Shown here: piece by piece, positions 13,170 to 23,856 of the stretch
Numbering within the stretch: the stretch's first letter is position 1
Layout: every line of letters begins with the position of its first letter
NCBI GenBank assembly: GCA_037962975.1
Contig: CM075675.1
Span: forward strand, 7,450,001 to 7,514,000
Length of the DNA: 64,000 bases
Reading direction: 5' to 3'
From: Clitoria ternatea
Taxonomy: Eukaryota > Streptophyta > Magnoliopsida > Fabales > Fabaceae
Notes under the pieces: generated by a model
Database searches by the model: none
Told to the model about the DNA's origin: nothing
Seen by the model: the letters and a program-made list of their open reading frames with translations, nothing else
Made by a program: the position numbers and the translations under genes

Positions 13170-14229
13170 CTTCTTTCTTTACCCTTATTTGATGGTATCC
13201 AGACCTCAAATCAATTTTGGAGAACACCGTGGCACCACGCAGCTGATCCATCAAGTCGTCAATCCTTAGTAGAGGATATCTGTTCTTGATTGTCACCTTG
13301 TTCAGTTGTCGATAATCTACATACAACCTCATGTTACCATCCTTCTTCTTAACCAACAACACTGGTGCACCCCAGGGGGATACACTGGGTCGTATAAACT
13401 GCTTCTCTATCATCTCTTCAAGTTGTTTCTTCAACTCTGCTAATTCTAGAGGTGACATTCGGTATGGTGCAATTGAAATGGGTCCAACTCCAGGTACTAG
13501 ATCAATGGAAAATTCCACATCTCTTTCTGGGGGTAAACCAGGGATATCTTCAGGAAAAACGTCAGGAAATTCACACACAACCGGTAGATTTTTGATTTTT
13601 GATTCTTGCTCTCCTTTCGTTGAAAGCAATAGCATGAATCCTTGAGCCCCTCCTTTTAAAGAGGCACTCACTTGGTTGGAGGTTAGAAATCTCGAATCCT
13701 CAGGATTCAAATTCACTAGTTCTTTAAACATTATGGTTTTATTATGACAATCTATTAGAACATGATTGTCAGACAACCAATCTAGCCCAATAATAACTTC
13801 TAAGCCAGAAAGGGGTAAACAGAAAAGATTAGCTTTAAAGTCCCTACCATTTATGACAATAGGGCATTTCCAACAGGCTTTAGAAGTGACAATGGGATTG
13901 TTTCCAGGAGTATGTACAGATAAGTCAAATGGCAGTTCTATCACAGGTAATTTTAGTTTTTCTACACAGTCATTGACAATAAAGGAATGTGATGCACCTA
14001 AGTCATACATAACAGTTAAAGAAATCTTATTAATGATACACTTACCTTCCACCATGGAATCAGCATGAGATGCTTCTTCTCCAGTGATTGCAAAAACCTT
14101 TCCTTTTGCCTTCGACCTTCCGACTGCACTGTACGCGCCTCCTTGAGTATTTATGCTTGTACTTGTACCTTCAGGGTTTTCTCTCTTCATCTCTAGGCAA
14201 TCCTTGATTTGATGACCTGGTTTGTACAC
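13147..14229 (-). pseudogene. Second zinc-knuckle remnant, aspartic protease and reverse transcriptase (N-terminal half)
   Basis: The frame opens inside the second gag zinc knuckle (KPGHQIKDC), so the upstream Cys pair is in another frame. The protease carries MYDLGASHSFI; plant gypsy proteases normally have Asp-Ser-Gly, so the Ser is replaced by Leu, probably inactivating. VIIGLDWLSDN is the second conserved protease block. RT motifs follow: RPSVSPWGAPVLLVKKKDG, YRQLNKVTIKNRYPL and FSKIDLRSGYHQIR. The frame ends with a stop after SKTIF because of an extra base in a T run. Confidence 0.92.
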
Positions 14230-15104
14230 TTAAAACAAACATAAGTGTTTTTAGGACAATCCCTTTTCAAATGGGGTCCTCCACAGATAAAACATTTAAA
14301 ATTTGGTGCAGATGTTGGGTAATAGCTTCCAGTTGAAGCTTGGGGTCTGTTAGGAACAGATGCTGCTCTAAACCGGCGAAATGGCGCTTGGTAAGGCTTA
14401 TTCCTTCTGAAGTCTCTTCTTTGGTGATGGTGAGGTCCTCCACTTCTCATTTCTCCTGCCTTGTGAATGGGCTCACGACTTTTGGTCATTCTATCCTTAT
14501 GATCTTCTTCAAAGATCCTGCAGCGATTTACCAATACAGAAAATTCACGGATTTCCTGCATTCGTATAGCTTCCTTAATTTCTGGTCGTAATCCATTTAC
14601 AAACTTTGCACACCGATCTCTTTCATTAGTAGCATCATTATAATGAGAATGAAAACGAGATAGCTATTCAAACCTGGATGCGTACTCTCCAACGGTCATA
14701 TTTCCTTGGGTCAGCGACAGGAATTTGAATTGTCTTTTCTCTTTAACATCAGCTGGAAAGTATTTCTCCAGAAACATATCTTTGAAATAATCCCAAGTGA
14801 TCTCCACGTCGTTGACTTTGAATTGTCTACGCATGCTATCCCACCAATGTTCGGCATCCTCAGATAAGGCATAAGTAGCGAAGACTACCTTATCAACTTC
14901 ATTACATTGTAATGCTCGAAAAATCTTCTCTATCTCTCGAATCCAGATTTGTGCTCCATCAGGGTTATATCCTCCCTTGAAACGAGGTGGATTGCGCTTT
15001 TCAAATAGGTCCAGCCTTCTCAAGGCATCGTTACCTTGACCTTCACGTGCTCCCATTGCATTGATTAAGCGTTCTACAACTCCAGCAAGATCGTTTCCAG
15101 CCAT
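14193..15104 (-). pseudogene. gag capsid protein of the Tekay-like element
   Basis: The start at 15104 (MAGNDLAGVVERLINAMG) is a normal gypsy gag start, about 150 bases from the inner primer-binding site. The capsid core shows NPPRFKGGYNPDGAQIWI, ALSEDAEHWWDSM and FPADVKEKRQFKFLSL. An amber stop at 14664-14666 sits where a Glu codon is expected (GAG to TAG); the same frame then continues to the basic region and a zinc knuckle CFICGGPHLKRDC. The spacing is CX2CX3HX4C, one residue short of the usual CX2CX4HX4C. The second knuckle is split by a frameshift near 14215-14230. Confidence 0.9.
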
Positions 15105-15244
15105 TAGTTTCCTGTTTCACAGTAACTGAGATTTGTCACATCAATCACAGTTACTACCAAGTCAGATATTCTATTCTCTATCACCTATACAGAGTTTACA
15201 GACAAAGCAAGATAGACCTTTTCCCTAGGCCTATTGGATTAACT

Positions 15245-15256
15245 GCTCTGATACCA
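15245..15256 (-). promoter_or_regulatory. Inner primer-binding site (initiator tRNA-Met type)
   Basis: Minus-strand sense TGGTATCAGAGC, the standard plant initiator-tRNA-Met primer site, lies one base downstream of the end of the 407-bp Cassandra-like LTR and is followed directly by the gag leader. A second such site lies about 475 bp upstream at 15721-15733. Confidence 0.9.
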
Positions 15257-15257
15257 T

Positions 15258-15664
15258 TGTAACACCCCGGCCGCTTTTCAGGAATGAACGAATCGCCACA
15301 CAGACCAACATGAGACCTTTCCAATGTGCTTTTGTCCTCACTCATACATTTCCTGAGAACTTCCCAGGAGGTCACCCATCCCAGAATTACTCCAAGTTAA
15401 GCACACTTAACTTTGGAGTTCTTAAGTGATAGGCTACCGAAAAGGCTAATGCAGTTGTTGGTATAGGTAGTACGAATTCATTTCTTTAAGCTATCCTTGA
15501 CTGTATAGTCCCATACCTATACAGTCTTTGGATCCCTCTCATTCTGGTATGTATTCGGTTTGTTCATGTGTCCCTCCCACTAGAAGCCTGCCAGGAGTCG
15601 CTCCTTGTCTGTGCCTATGCACCGGCGATCACTCCCCGCCCTCAACAGTGCCCGGGATGTCACA
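15258..15664 (-). mobile_element. Cassandra-like LTR (terminal-repeat retrotransposon in miniature) inside the Tekay leader
   Basis: In minus-strand sense the segment starts TGTGACATCCCGG and ends CCGGGGTGTTACA, imperfect inverted termini typical of LTRs. It holds a 5S-rRNA-derived stretch in sense orientation, the known signature of Cassandra elements. It is more GC-rich than its surroundings. The 56 bases 15665-15720 next to it, with the primer site 15721-15733, look like the very short internal domain of such an element, including a purine-rich ggcggaagctggtgggca just before the LTR. No second 407-bp copy is visible, so this is not a complete insertion. Confidence 0.75.
15355..15474 (-). 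ncRNA. 5S rRNA-derived sequence (not a functional 5S gene)
   Basis: On the minus strand about 120 bases align by eye to plant 5S rRNA: ATACCAACAACTGCATTAGC at the 5' side, AGAACTCCAAAGTTAAG (5S: AGAACTCCGCAGTTAAG), and GATGGGTGACCTCCTGGGAA at the 3' side. The last two include the box A and box C regions of the internal RNA polymerase III promoter. The middle (TTTTCGGTAGCCTATCACTT) and the loop after box A are diverged, so mature 5S function is unlikely. Cassandra LTRs are known to keep such 5S sequence. Confidence 0.85.
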
Positions 15665-15720
15665 TGCCCACCAGCTTCCGCCTGGTTCGTCCCCAAACCA
15701 TACCGTACTAGGAGAGGCTA

Positions 15721-15733
15721 GGCTCTGATACCA
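15721..15733 (-). promoter_or_regulatory. Outer primer-binding site (initiator tRNA-Met type)
   Basis: Minus-strand sense TGGTATCAGAGCC lies three bases (aag) from the end of the 3.1-kb 5' LTR. It is the site expected for this LTR, but what follows is the short Cassandra-like internal segment and not the gag leader. Confidence 0.9.
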
Positions 15734-15736
15734 CTT

Positions 15737-18700
15737 TGTAACACCCTCTGTTACACCTTAATAAATTCTAGAAAAACTCATAAATTTTTTTTAAAAGATA
15801 TGATTGTTAAAAAGAAACTATCGGAATAAATTATATACATTATTTCTGAAATACCTCACAAATATTATTAAAACTTTATAAAGTATATGTACATTCATCC
15901 GAAGAAAATAAACATTAAACATTATAAGAAAGAGAGGAAACTCCATGGCCCAGAAGCAGTTACTTATTAACATTATTTATTCATTGGACCACGGTATTCA
16001 TACCGAGCTCCCTTTCCAGAACGTGCTATATTTACTGCCGATATTCTTCGATCCTTCCCTTTGAACCATCAATTTAAAACATGTGAAACAAAAACACGGA
16101 GAAAGAAGTGAGAAACAGAATATAATATTCTCGATTAAGATATAAGCAACAAAGGGTTTTCACAAACCAATACATAATAATATCAATCACAATCACATAC
16201 ACAATCAATTATGAATGCATGAATGTTATGCAATATCTTCATCATAACTTACCTATATATGTGGGCCCTTAAATTTTAATTTACACTGGGCCAACCAGGA
16301 GTTTACACTGTTCCATAAGTCCGGATAATAATAATATGAACAGCTCAACTGACATGGAAACACTTAGAGACTAGTCAGATTGAGAAAGTTTTTATTGTGA
16401 AAGTACCCGACACTAGGGAGCTACCCCAGGTCCCCTAAAGCACCATTTCACACCCTCTCATCCCAAGGCTCGTAATTAAGCCTCCTCTAATGTATCCTCG
16501 GTTTCTATAATCCGTCCCCAGACAATATTATTTCATTTCACTTTAATGATTCATGATGCATGAACTACTCGCGTATTGAGTTGATTAAAGCTTTTAGAAA
16601 CTGAATTATTAAATCCCTTAAAGGTTTACAATATCATTTCAATAAACTGTATATTTTCTCAATTCTCTGAATTTCTGTCCCACAGAAATAAATTTGGTAC
16701 AGTTTTCAAATCTCACTGAAATTGAGTTTCTAAGCCTTAAATATCTAAAAACTTTATCATATAAAACTTTACATAATCTTTCTCAAATTAAATCTTAACA
16801 AAATCAAATTTAGGAATCTTAATTATTTCCAAATGTTTTTAGTTATTAAGTTGGAAAAAATAAAATAATTTTCTTTTAAAAAAATTTTGTTTTATTAAAA
16901 GAGAATAATTATTAACCAAAAATACTTAACATTACAAAATTTTTCTTTAACTCAAGATTTAATTAAATAAATTCTCATAAAATGTTTTCTTTCTAAAATA
17001 AATACTAATTTTTTTATTCTAACTATTGAAAATAAAGTTAATAAAAATAATTTCTAAGAAGGAATAAAAGATAATAAAATTTAAAGAGTAAGGTAAGAAA
17101 TTACTACTGAATTTTAGCTTTCCGTCATGCTTGCTATATGCTCAAACTCCACATTACAATATCATCAATCAAAATCAAGCAATATCAATCATACTAAATA
17201 TCATCAATCAATCAATCATAATCAAATCATAATTAAATCAATTAAATATCATTAATACATATCATAATACAAAATTTAATGATTATTAATATAGTCAATT
17301 TGAGTCATTTTGGTCAATTTCTCGCATAGGTATATGTAAGTCCATATAATCCAGTCCTTGCATAGGTATAGTTCAGTCCGTATGGGTCATAATGGTCCAA
17401 GTCCTTACATAGGTATAGTCCAGTCCATATAGGTCATAATGGTCCAAGTCCTTGCATAGGTATGTTAGAGTTAGTTAAACCAGATATTTAATTTAAAATT
17501 TATTAAAATTGTTAAGTTAAAAAGTTAATATTTTAAAATAATAATATTATTAAATTTAAAAGTAATAGGGGACTCCTCCCGTTATTCTTATATCTTTTCA
17601 TATTATACTCTTATCTCACTCCCCCTTACCTTGAATTGTTACCCAAAATGGATTTGCTTTGCGCCTTCGATTTCTAGAAATATTAATACCAATCTTATTT
17701 CAGTATAAGCATAAGACGAATATTAAGATTACTACTTAAAACAGAAATGATAAATTTTGAATAGTGAATAGTGAATAGTGAATAGTAAATCATGAATAAT
17801 AACAGTAAATAGTAAAACGTGAATAATAATAATAAATAGTAAAACGTGAATAGTAATAGTAAATAGTAAAATATGAATAGTAACAGTAAATAGTAAATCG
17901 TGAATAGTAACGGTAAATAGTAACAGTAAATAGTAATTTACTATTTGAATAGTAATTTACTATTGAAATAGTATTTACTATGTAGAATAGTAACTTAAAA
18001 TAATATTATTTTTAGTATAATAACAGATTTCTAAAAACGATATAAAAATAACCCAAAAAATATAAAAGAGAAGTATTCTTACCTTAGGATTTTGGCAGAA
18101 CCTTCTCTCCAAAAACTTTTCTTCTCTCTCACTTCCACCACTATCTCACTAGCACTACTATATTAAGAAAACTTAATCTGGAATTGTGAATTCTAAAGAA
18201 GAAATCCTTCGGTATTTATAGGAAAAAAATTTACTATGCATTCTATTATTTTAATATAAAAATACTATGCATTTTTGAATTTTTTATTCCAGGTTACTGT
18301 GCATCTTTTGAAAATTTCATACATGTACAGTGATTTGCATAGTAATTGTCGGCAAAATTATTAAGTCAAATAGTAACCCTTCACTCGGTATATTTTAAAT
18401 ATTCAAAATGAGTCCTTTTTGAAATTTAGCGATATTATATCAGTCCTCACTAATTTTATAATAAGTAATATAAAGCTGAAATTTTAAAAATCTAAAATTT
18501 TCTGTTAATAAAAATTTATTGATACGTTTCCAATTTTTTAACGATTGGAAAAAATCAAGATTTTTCTCAAACCGATAATTTTTACATAAGTCTACTTGAA
18601 ACGAATTTTAGAAAATTTTCTTATAATTTAAATTCACTTTCTTATAAATATTTTTAATTTAAGTCACTTATATGAATTTAAAATTATTTAAAAAAATATT

Positions 18701-18834
18701 ATTTTATTAAAAAAATTCCAAAATTCCAAAAAATTCCAAAAAATCATAAATAATACGTAGGTTAAAAAGTTCTAAAGAACCATAATTTAATTCCTTTAAA
18801 ATTTTAATATAAAAATAAAAATAGGGGTGTTACA
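15737..18834 (-). repeat. 5' LTR of the Tekay-like element
   Basis: This 3098-bp repeat pairs with 7563-10647. Small differences include an extra ata unit in the taataatatt run near 17540, a shorter atagtaatttacta block near 17940 and an extra aattccaaaa near 18730. The flank gtaag at 18835-18839 completes the target duplication. The promoter region matches that of the other LTR. Confidence 0.93.
17757..17990. repeat. aatagtaaa-type short tandem array in the 5' LTR
   Basis: This is the counterpart of the array at 9585-9800, with the same words (gaatagtaaatagtaa, aaacgtgaatagtaa) but a different number and order, as expected for slippage after insertion. Confidence 0.85.
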
Positions 18835-18839
18835 GTAAG

Positions 18840-19828
18840 AGTGTCATATCTACAATGACTCATTAGATAATACAACAAATATACAATTTTTACTTTATAA
18901 AGAACAACTAAAGAAATTATAAATAGTTTATGAGTTGATTTTAGGATTTTAATGATTTAAACAATAAAAAAATCAATTATAGATAAATGGTTTTGGGGTT
19001 AAAATTTCATTTCACTCCCAAAGAATTATGGTTCTCATGACATGTTTACTAACTTTTATTTTGTTAATACGGTAAAAAATCCATTAAACCAAATCCTTGA
19101 CAAATAAATTCTATAGTTAATCCTCTTAGGTTCAAAACTTTTTCAAGAATGCTTAAGCAATTAACTCGTTTAAACTTTATTCCTAGACAAATTAACTGAT
19201 TAGGATCCAATTCTAGTTTCTAGATTCAAGCGGTGCTTCCCAGCTATTAATTATTCTCTTACTATTATGCAATGATATGAGTAACTTAATACATACACTA
19301 CCTTAATGAAGTACTTCCCAATGGTCCTATTTAACATAGAAATCATGCAATGTTCCTTTTACGTAAAACAAGTATTAAGCTCAGAAATAAAAACTAACAT
19401 AATCAAGAAGTAAGCATACATCGTCAGATCAATACACAAATTCTAACAAAAGGTTCACTACATCTTAATCCTAACAGAAAGAGGTTTAGCTACATATTTT
19501 CATATGGATTATTCCTAAAAGAAAAGAATACCACTAAGATGAGTTACGAAGTCTTTAGTTTGTCACCTTTAAGGCCTTTTCAATGAAATGAAGTTATCTT
19601 GCCATACCAAACCAATGGCTAAAACTTCCTTAACAACTAAAAAATATGGACAGGACAAAGTGGTTACAGCTCATCGACTACTCTTATTCTTCCATCTAAG
19701 TTGCACAAAGTATAAGGTAACACCTGACCCTTATTTATACTAAAAAACTTTCTTAACCATGAAGTAGAGTAGGTGAGATCTGTTCACCTTTGCTTCAATG
19801 CAACAATTAATGTTGAAGCACATAGCTA
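18840..19828. other. AT-rich stretch without recognisable gene
   Basis: This lies between the Tekay element and the CACTA element. I see no long ORF, splice-linked exon or repeat pair here. Its tone (short pyrimidine-rich phrases, many stops) is that of old non-coding retroelement DNA, but no boundary could be found. Confidence 0.4.
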
Positions 19829-20150
19829 CACTAGTGCATAATAGGGTTATAAGCACGATTAAAAATGGCCTTTAAGCATGGTTCCACAATCGTGTTTATT
19901 CTCAGTGTGGTTATAGATAAGGGTTTTTTTACCATGGGTTTGAACCATGGTTATAAATCCCTTTTAAGCATGGTTGGGAGTAAACGTGGTTAAAGTGTCT
20001 CATTTTTAAACACGGTTAGGAGTAAACATGGTTAAAGAGTCTTATTTTTAAACATGATTAAATAGCAACCGTCGTTAAAAGTGAAAATTTTTACACACGA
20101 GTAAAGCCCAACTGTGCTTAAAAGTAAGTTTTCTTTAAATGCAGATTTTG
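19829..20150. repeat. Left terminal and subterminal repeats of the CACTA element
   Basis: After the CACTAGTGCA terminus come repeated words such as aagcatggtt, ttaaacacggtt, gtaaacatggttaaag and accatgg in direct and inverted order over about 320 bp. The other end (about 29320-29576) has the matching words aagcacggtt, aacacggt and gaaccgtgttt. Confidence 0.85.
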
Positions 20151-21359
20151 TTTTTATTCATTCCCTAAACCTGCAAGCAGAGAGTTTATAACCAGATAAC
20201 CCAATTGATGCACACAATAAGATACATATACCCTAATTAATGAAAAAGATGAAAATGTATAAATTTCAATAAAACCATATAAATGACAAATATGGTACAT
20301 TAAATGCACAAAATGATAATCCTAAAGCTACAGTAATAGGTATACATCCTACAACTAGCAATAAATGACAAAAAATGCTATTGGAGTCCTTCCTTGAATT
20401 GAAGAAAGTTGATAGCCCATTGGTTTCTGATTTCTTCAATGTATTTGTTAGGGAATTTTGAGGAGTATTGAAAATGCTGTAAAGAAGACACAATCATTAA
20501 AGTGAATAACAAATTGTTAGGTAGTATGTGAAAACCAAATTAAAGAATGTAGGCAGTGAAAACTTATAGTTGTCTACCCATCTATTATACAGGATTGGAC
20601 AATGGTGAGCATCATCTTTATGACAAAATACTCACACTCAAAGCTGCCCTGCTACAAATAAGACTACAAGGTACCATACATTGAATTCACAATTAGTTAT
20701 TATTATTGTTACTAGTTTAGGGAACTTAAAAATTAACGCTTCTTAATTAAAGTACTTACTTTTGGCAAGACCCACTGTAGTTTTTTCTTGCTCACTCTTC
20801 CTTGTAGTCAACTGTATCCAGTTATAGCCTTGTGTGAGAATAAAACACTTGTTTATTTAACAGAATGACCTAATCGAATATGTAAAGTTGTTTAATTTTT
20901 AAATCAACTTATGCATCAACCATTTTCATAAAGTCCAGACCAGAACTCCCATGCAAGGAATAAAAACATGTAGCAATGTCATGCTTTGGGAAAATAACCA
21001 CTAGTTGCCAGTGAAGGTTGTGATGAACATTGATTAGTAACAATGCAAAATGATTAAATTAACAACACAAAGTAATTATTAATAAACTCTTACTCTCTAT
21101 GATACAACACAAGGTACACAGTCTTGTTCGACTCATTCATGAATGTATGCCTGAGTCTCCTCCTTAGTGTTCCCGTGAGCTTGTATTAGAAAGGTCTCTA
21201 GGAAACCATATGTGTCATGGACACCCCTTTCTATACAAACTCTATGTAGAAACCTAAGAAAATTTACACACGTTTAGTTAGTGAAAAATAACACTTTAAT
21301 TGACACAATCATTGAATGAAGAGCATTATACTTACAACTCCCAACACTAAATCACAGAA

Positions 21360-23195
21360 ATGTTCAACATCGTTGTCACAATCAGGATCTCACACAAGTC
21401 AGGCCGCATAATGTACAGCGGGAACAAACTTGGGCGACCAAAAATGAAATCTTGCCATGGGATCGGGACAATATCCTGGCGTAGCTGAGCTACGAAATCC
21501 CATAGCTGTTGGATGGGATCAAGGAAGGGCTGTGGCTTCCTTGATGGACTAACATCTTGCTAAAACAATTAAAACATTAGAAGAAATTTGTTATGATTTA
21601 AACCGTAACTTAATATATAATTGATGCTAGTTTAAGGAGTATACCTGGGGACCAGAATCTGACAAAAGTTTAGTTGGCCACATAAGGAAGCATCCTATTG
21701 TCTGGCCGACGAGCTGTACCTTAGGAGTTAGCATAGGCACAACTGCCTCCGCCTCGAGGACCTACACAATCGAGACCCTTGATACACCATTAGGCAATAT
21801 CTGGTGGTAAACCAAATGGCCTAGGTTATACACCGAACCAATGAAAATTGGCTCCTTAACTCCATCAGCAAAAAGGTCACACTGATGGTAGTCTCCAACA
21901 TCTATGTCGTCATCATCACCGTTACGTGCAGCATACAACCTCTTTGTGTTGGCTCGCCTAACCTGCATATTTACACTACATTTTGAAGTTATTTAAGAAA
22001 TAATGAAACTGAATTACAAGTAATACAATTAAATGATGTAAAATCCAACCTGTGGGTCCACCACCAGTGTTGTGGGCTGATATTGTTGACTGAATAAGGC
22101 CTTCATCTCATCCCAAAACTGTTTCATCTCCTCTTGTAGCAGCCTCTGCATATATTCCTTGGCCTCCATCTTCACTGTAGCTACCTTCTCCTCAACTGTC
22201 CTCTCCAACAAATCGGAGATGGATTAGGAAGGGGAGGTGGAATGACCGAAATAACTTCGAAGGCCTGTAGAGAAAGAAATTAGAAACAAAAATATTACTA
22301 TAAAACAATTTAAAACATGTTAATATAAACGTACCATTACCTCGAACAGTTGCACATACTCGTCCAGGGTGCTCTGGTCGGTCGATGGCGGTGATCAGTA
22401 TATCTCTCTACCATGGGACACGAAAGACCCTTGGGTTGACTGCTCAACCAAGGAATCCTGGAACCAAAACCCAATGGTCAGTGTTGTCAAGAATAGATGG
22501 AAAATTCAAGAATCATAAAACCTTTTAAGAAGCTTTGTACTTATAATTCGTTAGGTGACCTCCTCAGAATGTGATGAAGTGTACTCACCACTTTCCTCAC
22601 CTTGGCCCATTTCCATTTTTCATAGTGTGTGGGTGGGGAGGGGGATCCACAATAGTTGTGTCAAGGTGGCTACCTTGATGATGACTAGCCTTTTCCCGGG
22701 CTATCTTTTCCTCCAGCAATCGGTAACCCCTACGTGACAACTTGTGAGGGTAGTCATTTTTTACACGAATTTCCTGTGTTTTCATGTGTTTGGCTTGCAA
22801 CAAAAACAATTCAAATACACTTATACATTATATATTTCATATAAAAACATTCATCGGCAACTATAAAAACATCAAAAGTAAAAGGTAGTACCATAAAGTC
22901 ATCTGTGTGCCTGGATGCAACAAATACATCCCAAGTTTGCTGATCTATAAATGTGTATGTGTGTCTGAGAAACTTATCCTGCTTTTTCCTGAAGACATAC
23001 CTACAATTCAGAATACTTGAAGTAAGAAATTAATAGCATAAGATAGTACAATTTAAAACACTTAATTTTTAACATGCATGCATACGTGGAAGTCAGTTTG
23101 CCCTTGAATGCCCTCCACTGATCAACGATCTCACTCATGATCTTCCTATACAATGTGTCAACTGTAGGAATATCCCAAGCATCCTATAAGTGGAA
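21360..23195 (-). pseudogene. tnp1-like CACTA gene (plant Transposase_24 / En/Spm-type), broken exons
   Basis: Minus-strand exon-like pieces follow the order of the Transposase_24 family. About 23195-23090 encodes WRAFKGKLTSTY. About 23000-22890 encodes VFRKKQDKFLRHTYTF then WDVFVASRHTDDFM. 22809-22600 encodes KNDYPHKLSRRGYRLLEEKI. 22211-22029 is a charged coiled coil ending VVDPQV. 21968-21762 encodes a later domain with GSVYNLGHLVYHQ. About 21540-21360 encodes WDFVAQLRQDIVPIPW. In En/Spm this class of protein binds the subterminal repeats and helps the transposase. Candidate introns separate the pieces, but stops suggest decay. Confidence 0.75.
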
Positions 23196-23856
23196 AATTA
23201 ACATGGTTAAGTTTATTATGCAGAACAAATCGCAATACAAGTGCCCTTTGATTGTAGATGCAACTCCTCACGTATACCCAACAACTCCAAGTCTAGACGT
23301 GAATTCAAGCCATCCTTAGTTTTGTTAGGTATGTTTAAGAAGGTTCCAACCAAACTATCACACACATTCTTCTCCACATGTATCACATAAATACAATGTC
23401 TTATATCAAGCTCTTTCTAATATGGCAGAGCAAAAAATGTTTGCCTTTTCTTCTAACTGCTTTTTAAGGTGGTCTGTCTCTTAAACTTACCAAGAACCAC
23501 ATTGACGTCTTTCACCTTTTCTTATACTTGACGAGCAAACAGTGGTTGAGAAGGCATTTCAAACTCTTGCGCATTGTTGAACGATACTTCTTTAACCTAT
23601 GAAGTGGATGATTAGCCGTAAGAAACCTATGATGTTGAAAATAAACATTTTTTCTTCCATGATGCAGTCGATCAGAACTAGTTCCCTCCTCACATACAGG
23701 ATTCATCAACCCTGTCTTCCCATAACATTTTCAGGTCTTAAACTAACAGAGTTAAGGATACATCAATGTCGTTTCCTAGTTGTTGTAGACCAGAAATCAC
23801 CATTTATAGCATAACATATTTCCGCTTCATCCACAACCATGGCGACAAGTTATAAA

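Larger units (their letters stand above)
7563..18834 (-). mobile_element. Ty3/gypsy LTR retrotransposon, Tekay/Del-like chromovirus (decayed)
   Basis: The 11.27-kb element reads on the minus strand. Its 3' LTR is 7563-10647 and its 5' LTR 15737-18834; both begin TGTAACACCC and end GGGTGTTACA on the plus strand. Five-base target duplications GTAAG flank it at 7558-7562 and 18835-18839. The coding order on the minus strand is gag, protease, reverse transcriptase, RNase H, integrase, chromodomain-like tail, which is gypsy order; the terminal tail and 3-kb LTRs fit the Tekay/Del clade. The gag frame has an amber stop at 14664-14666, the protease-RT frame ends by frameshifts at both sides, and the RT-integrase frame holds four stops (12654-12656, 12597-12599, 12108-12110, 11154-11156). 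It is therefore dead as an autonomous element. The leader between 5' LTR and gag is abnormal (see 15258-15664). Confidence 0.95.

Noticed and set aside
15355..15474. Functional 5S rRNA gene
   Set aside because: The middle third and the loop after box A differ strongly from 5S, there is only one copy, and it lies in an LTR with LTR termini.
15528..15728. 66-residue plus-strand ORF (MDPSHSGMYSVC...)
   Set aside because: It lies antisense across the Cassandra-like LTR and its internal segment. The GC-rich composition of that LTR explains the open frame.
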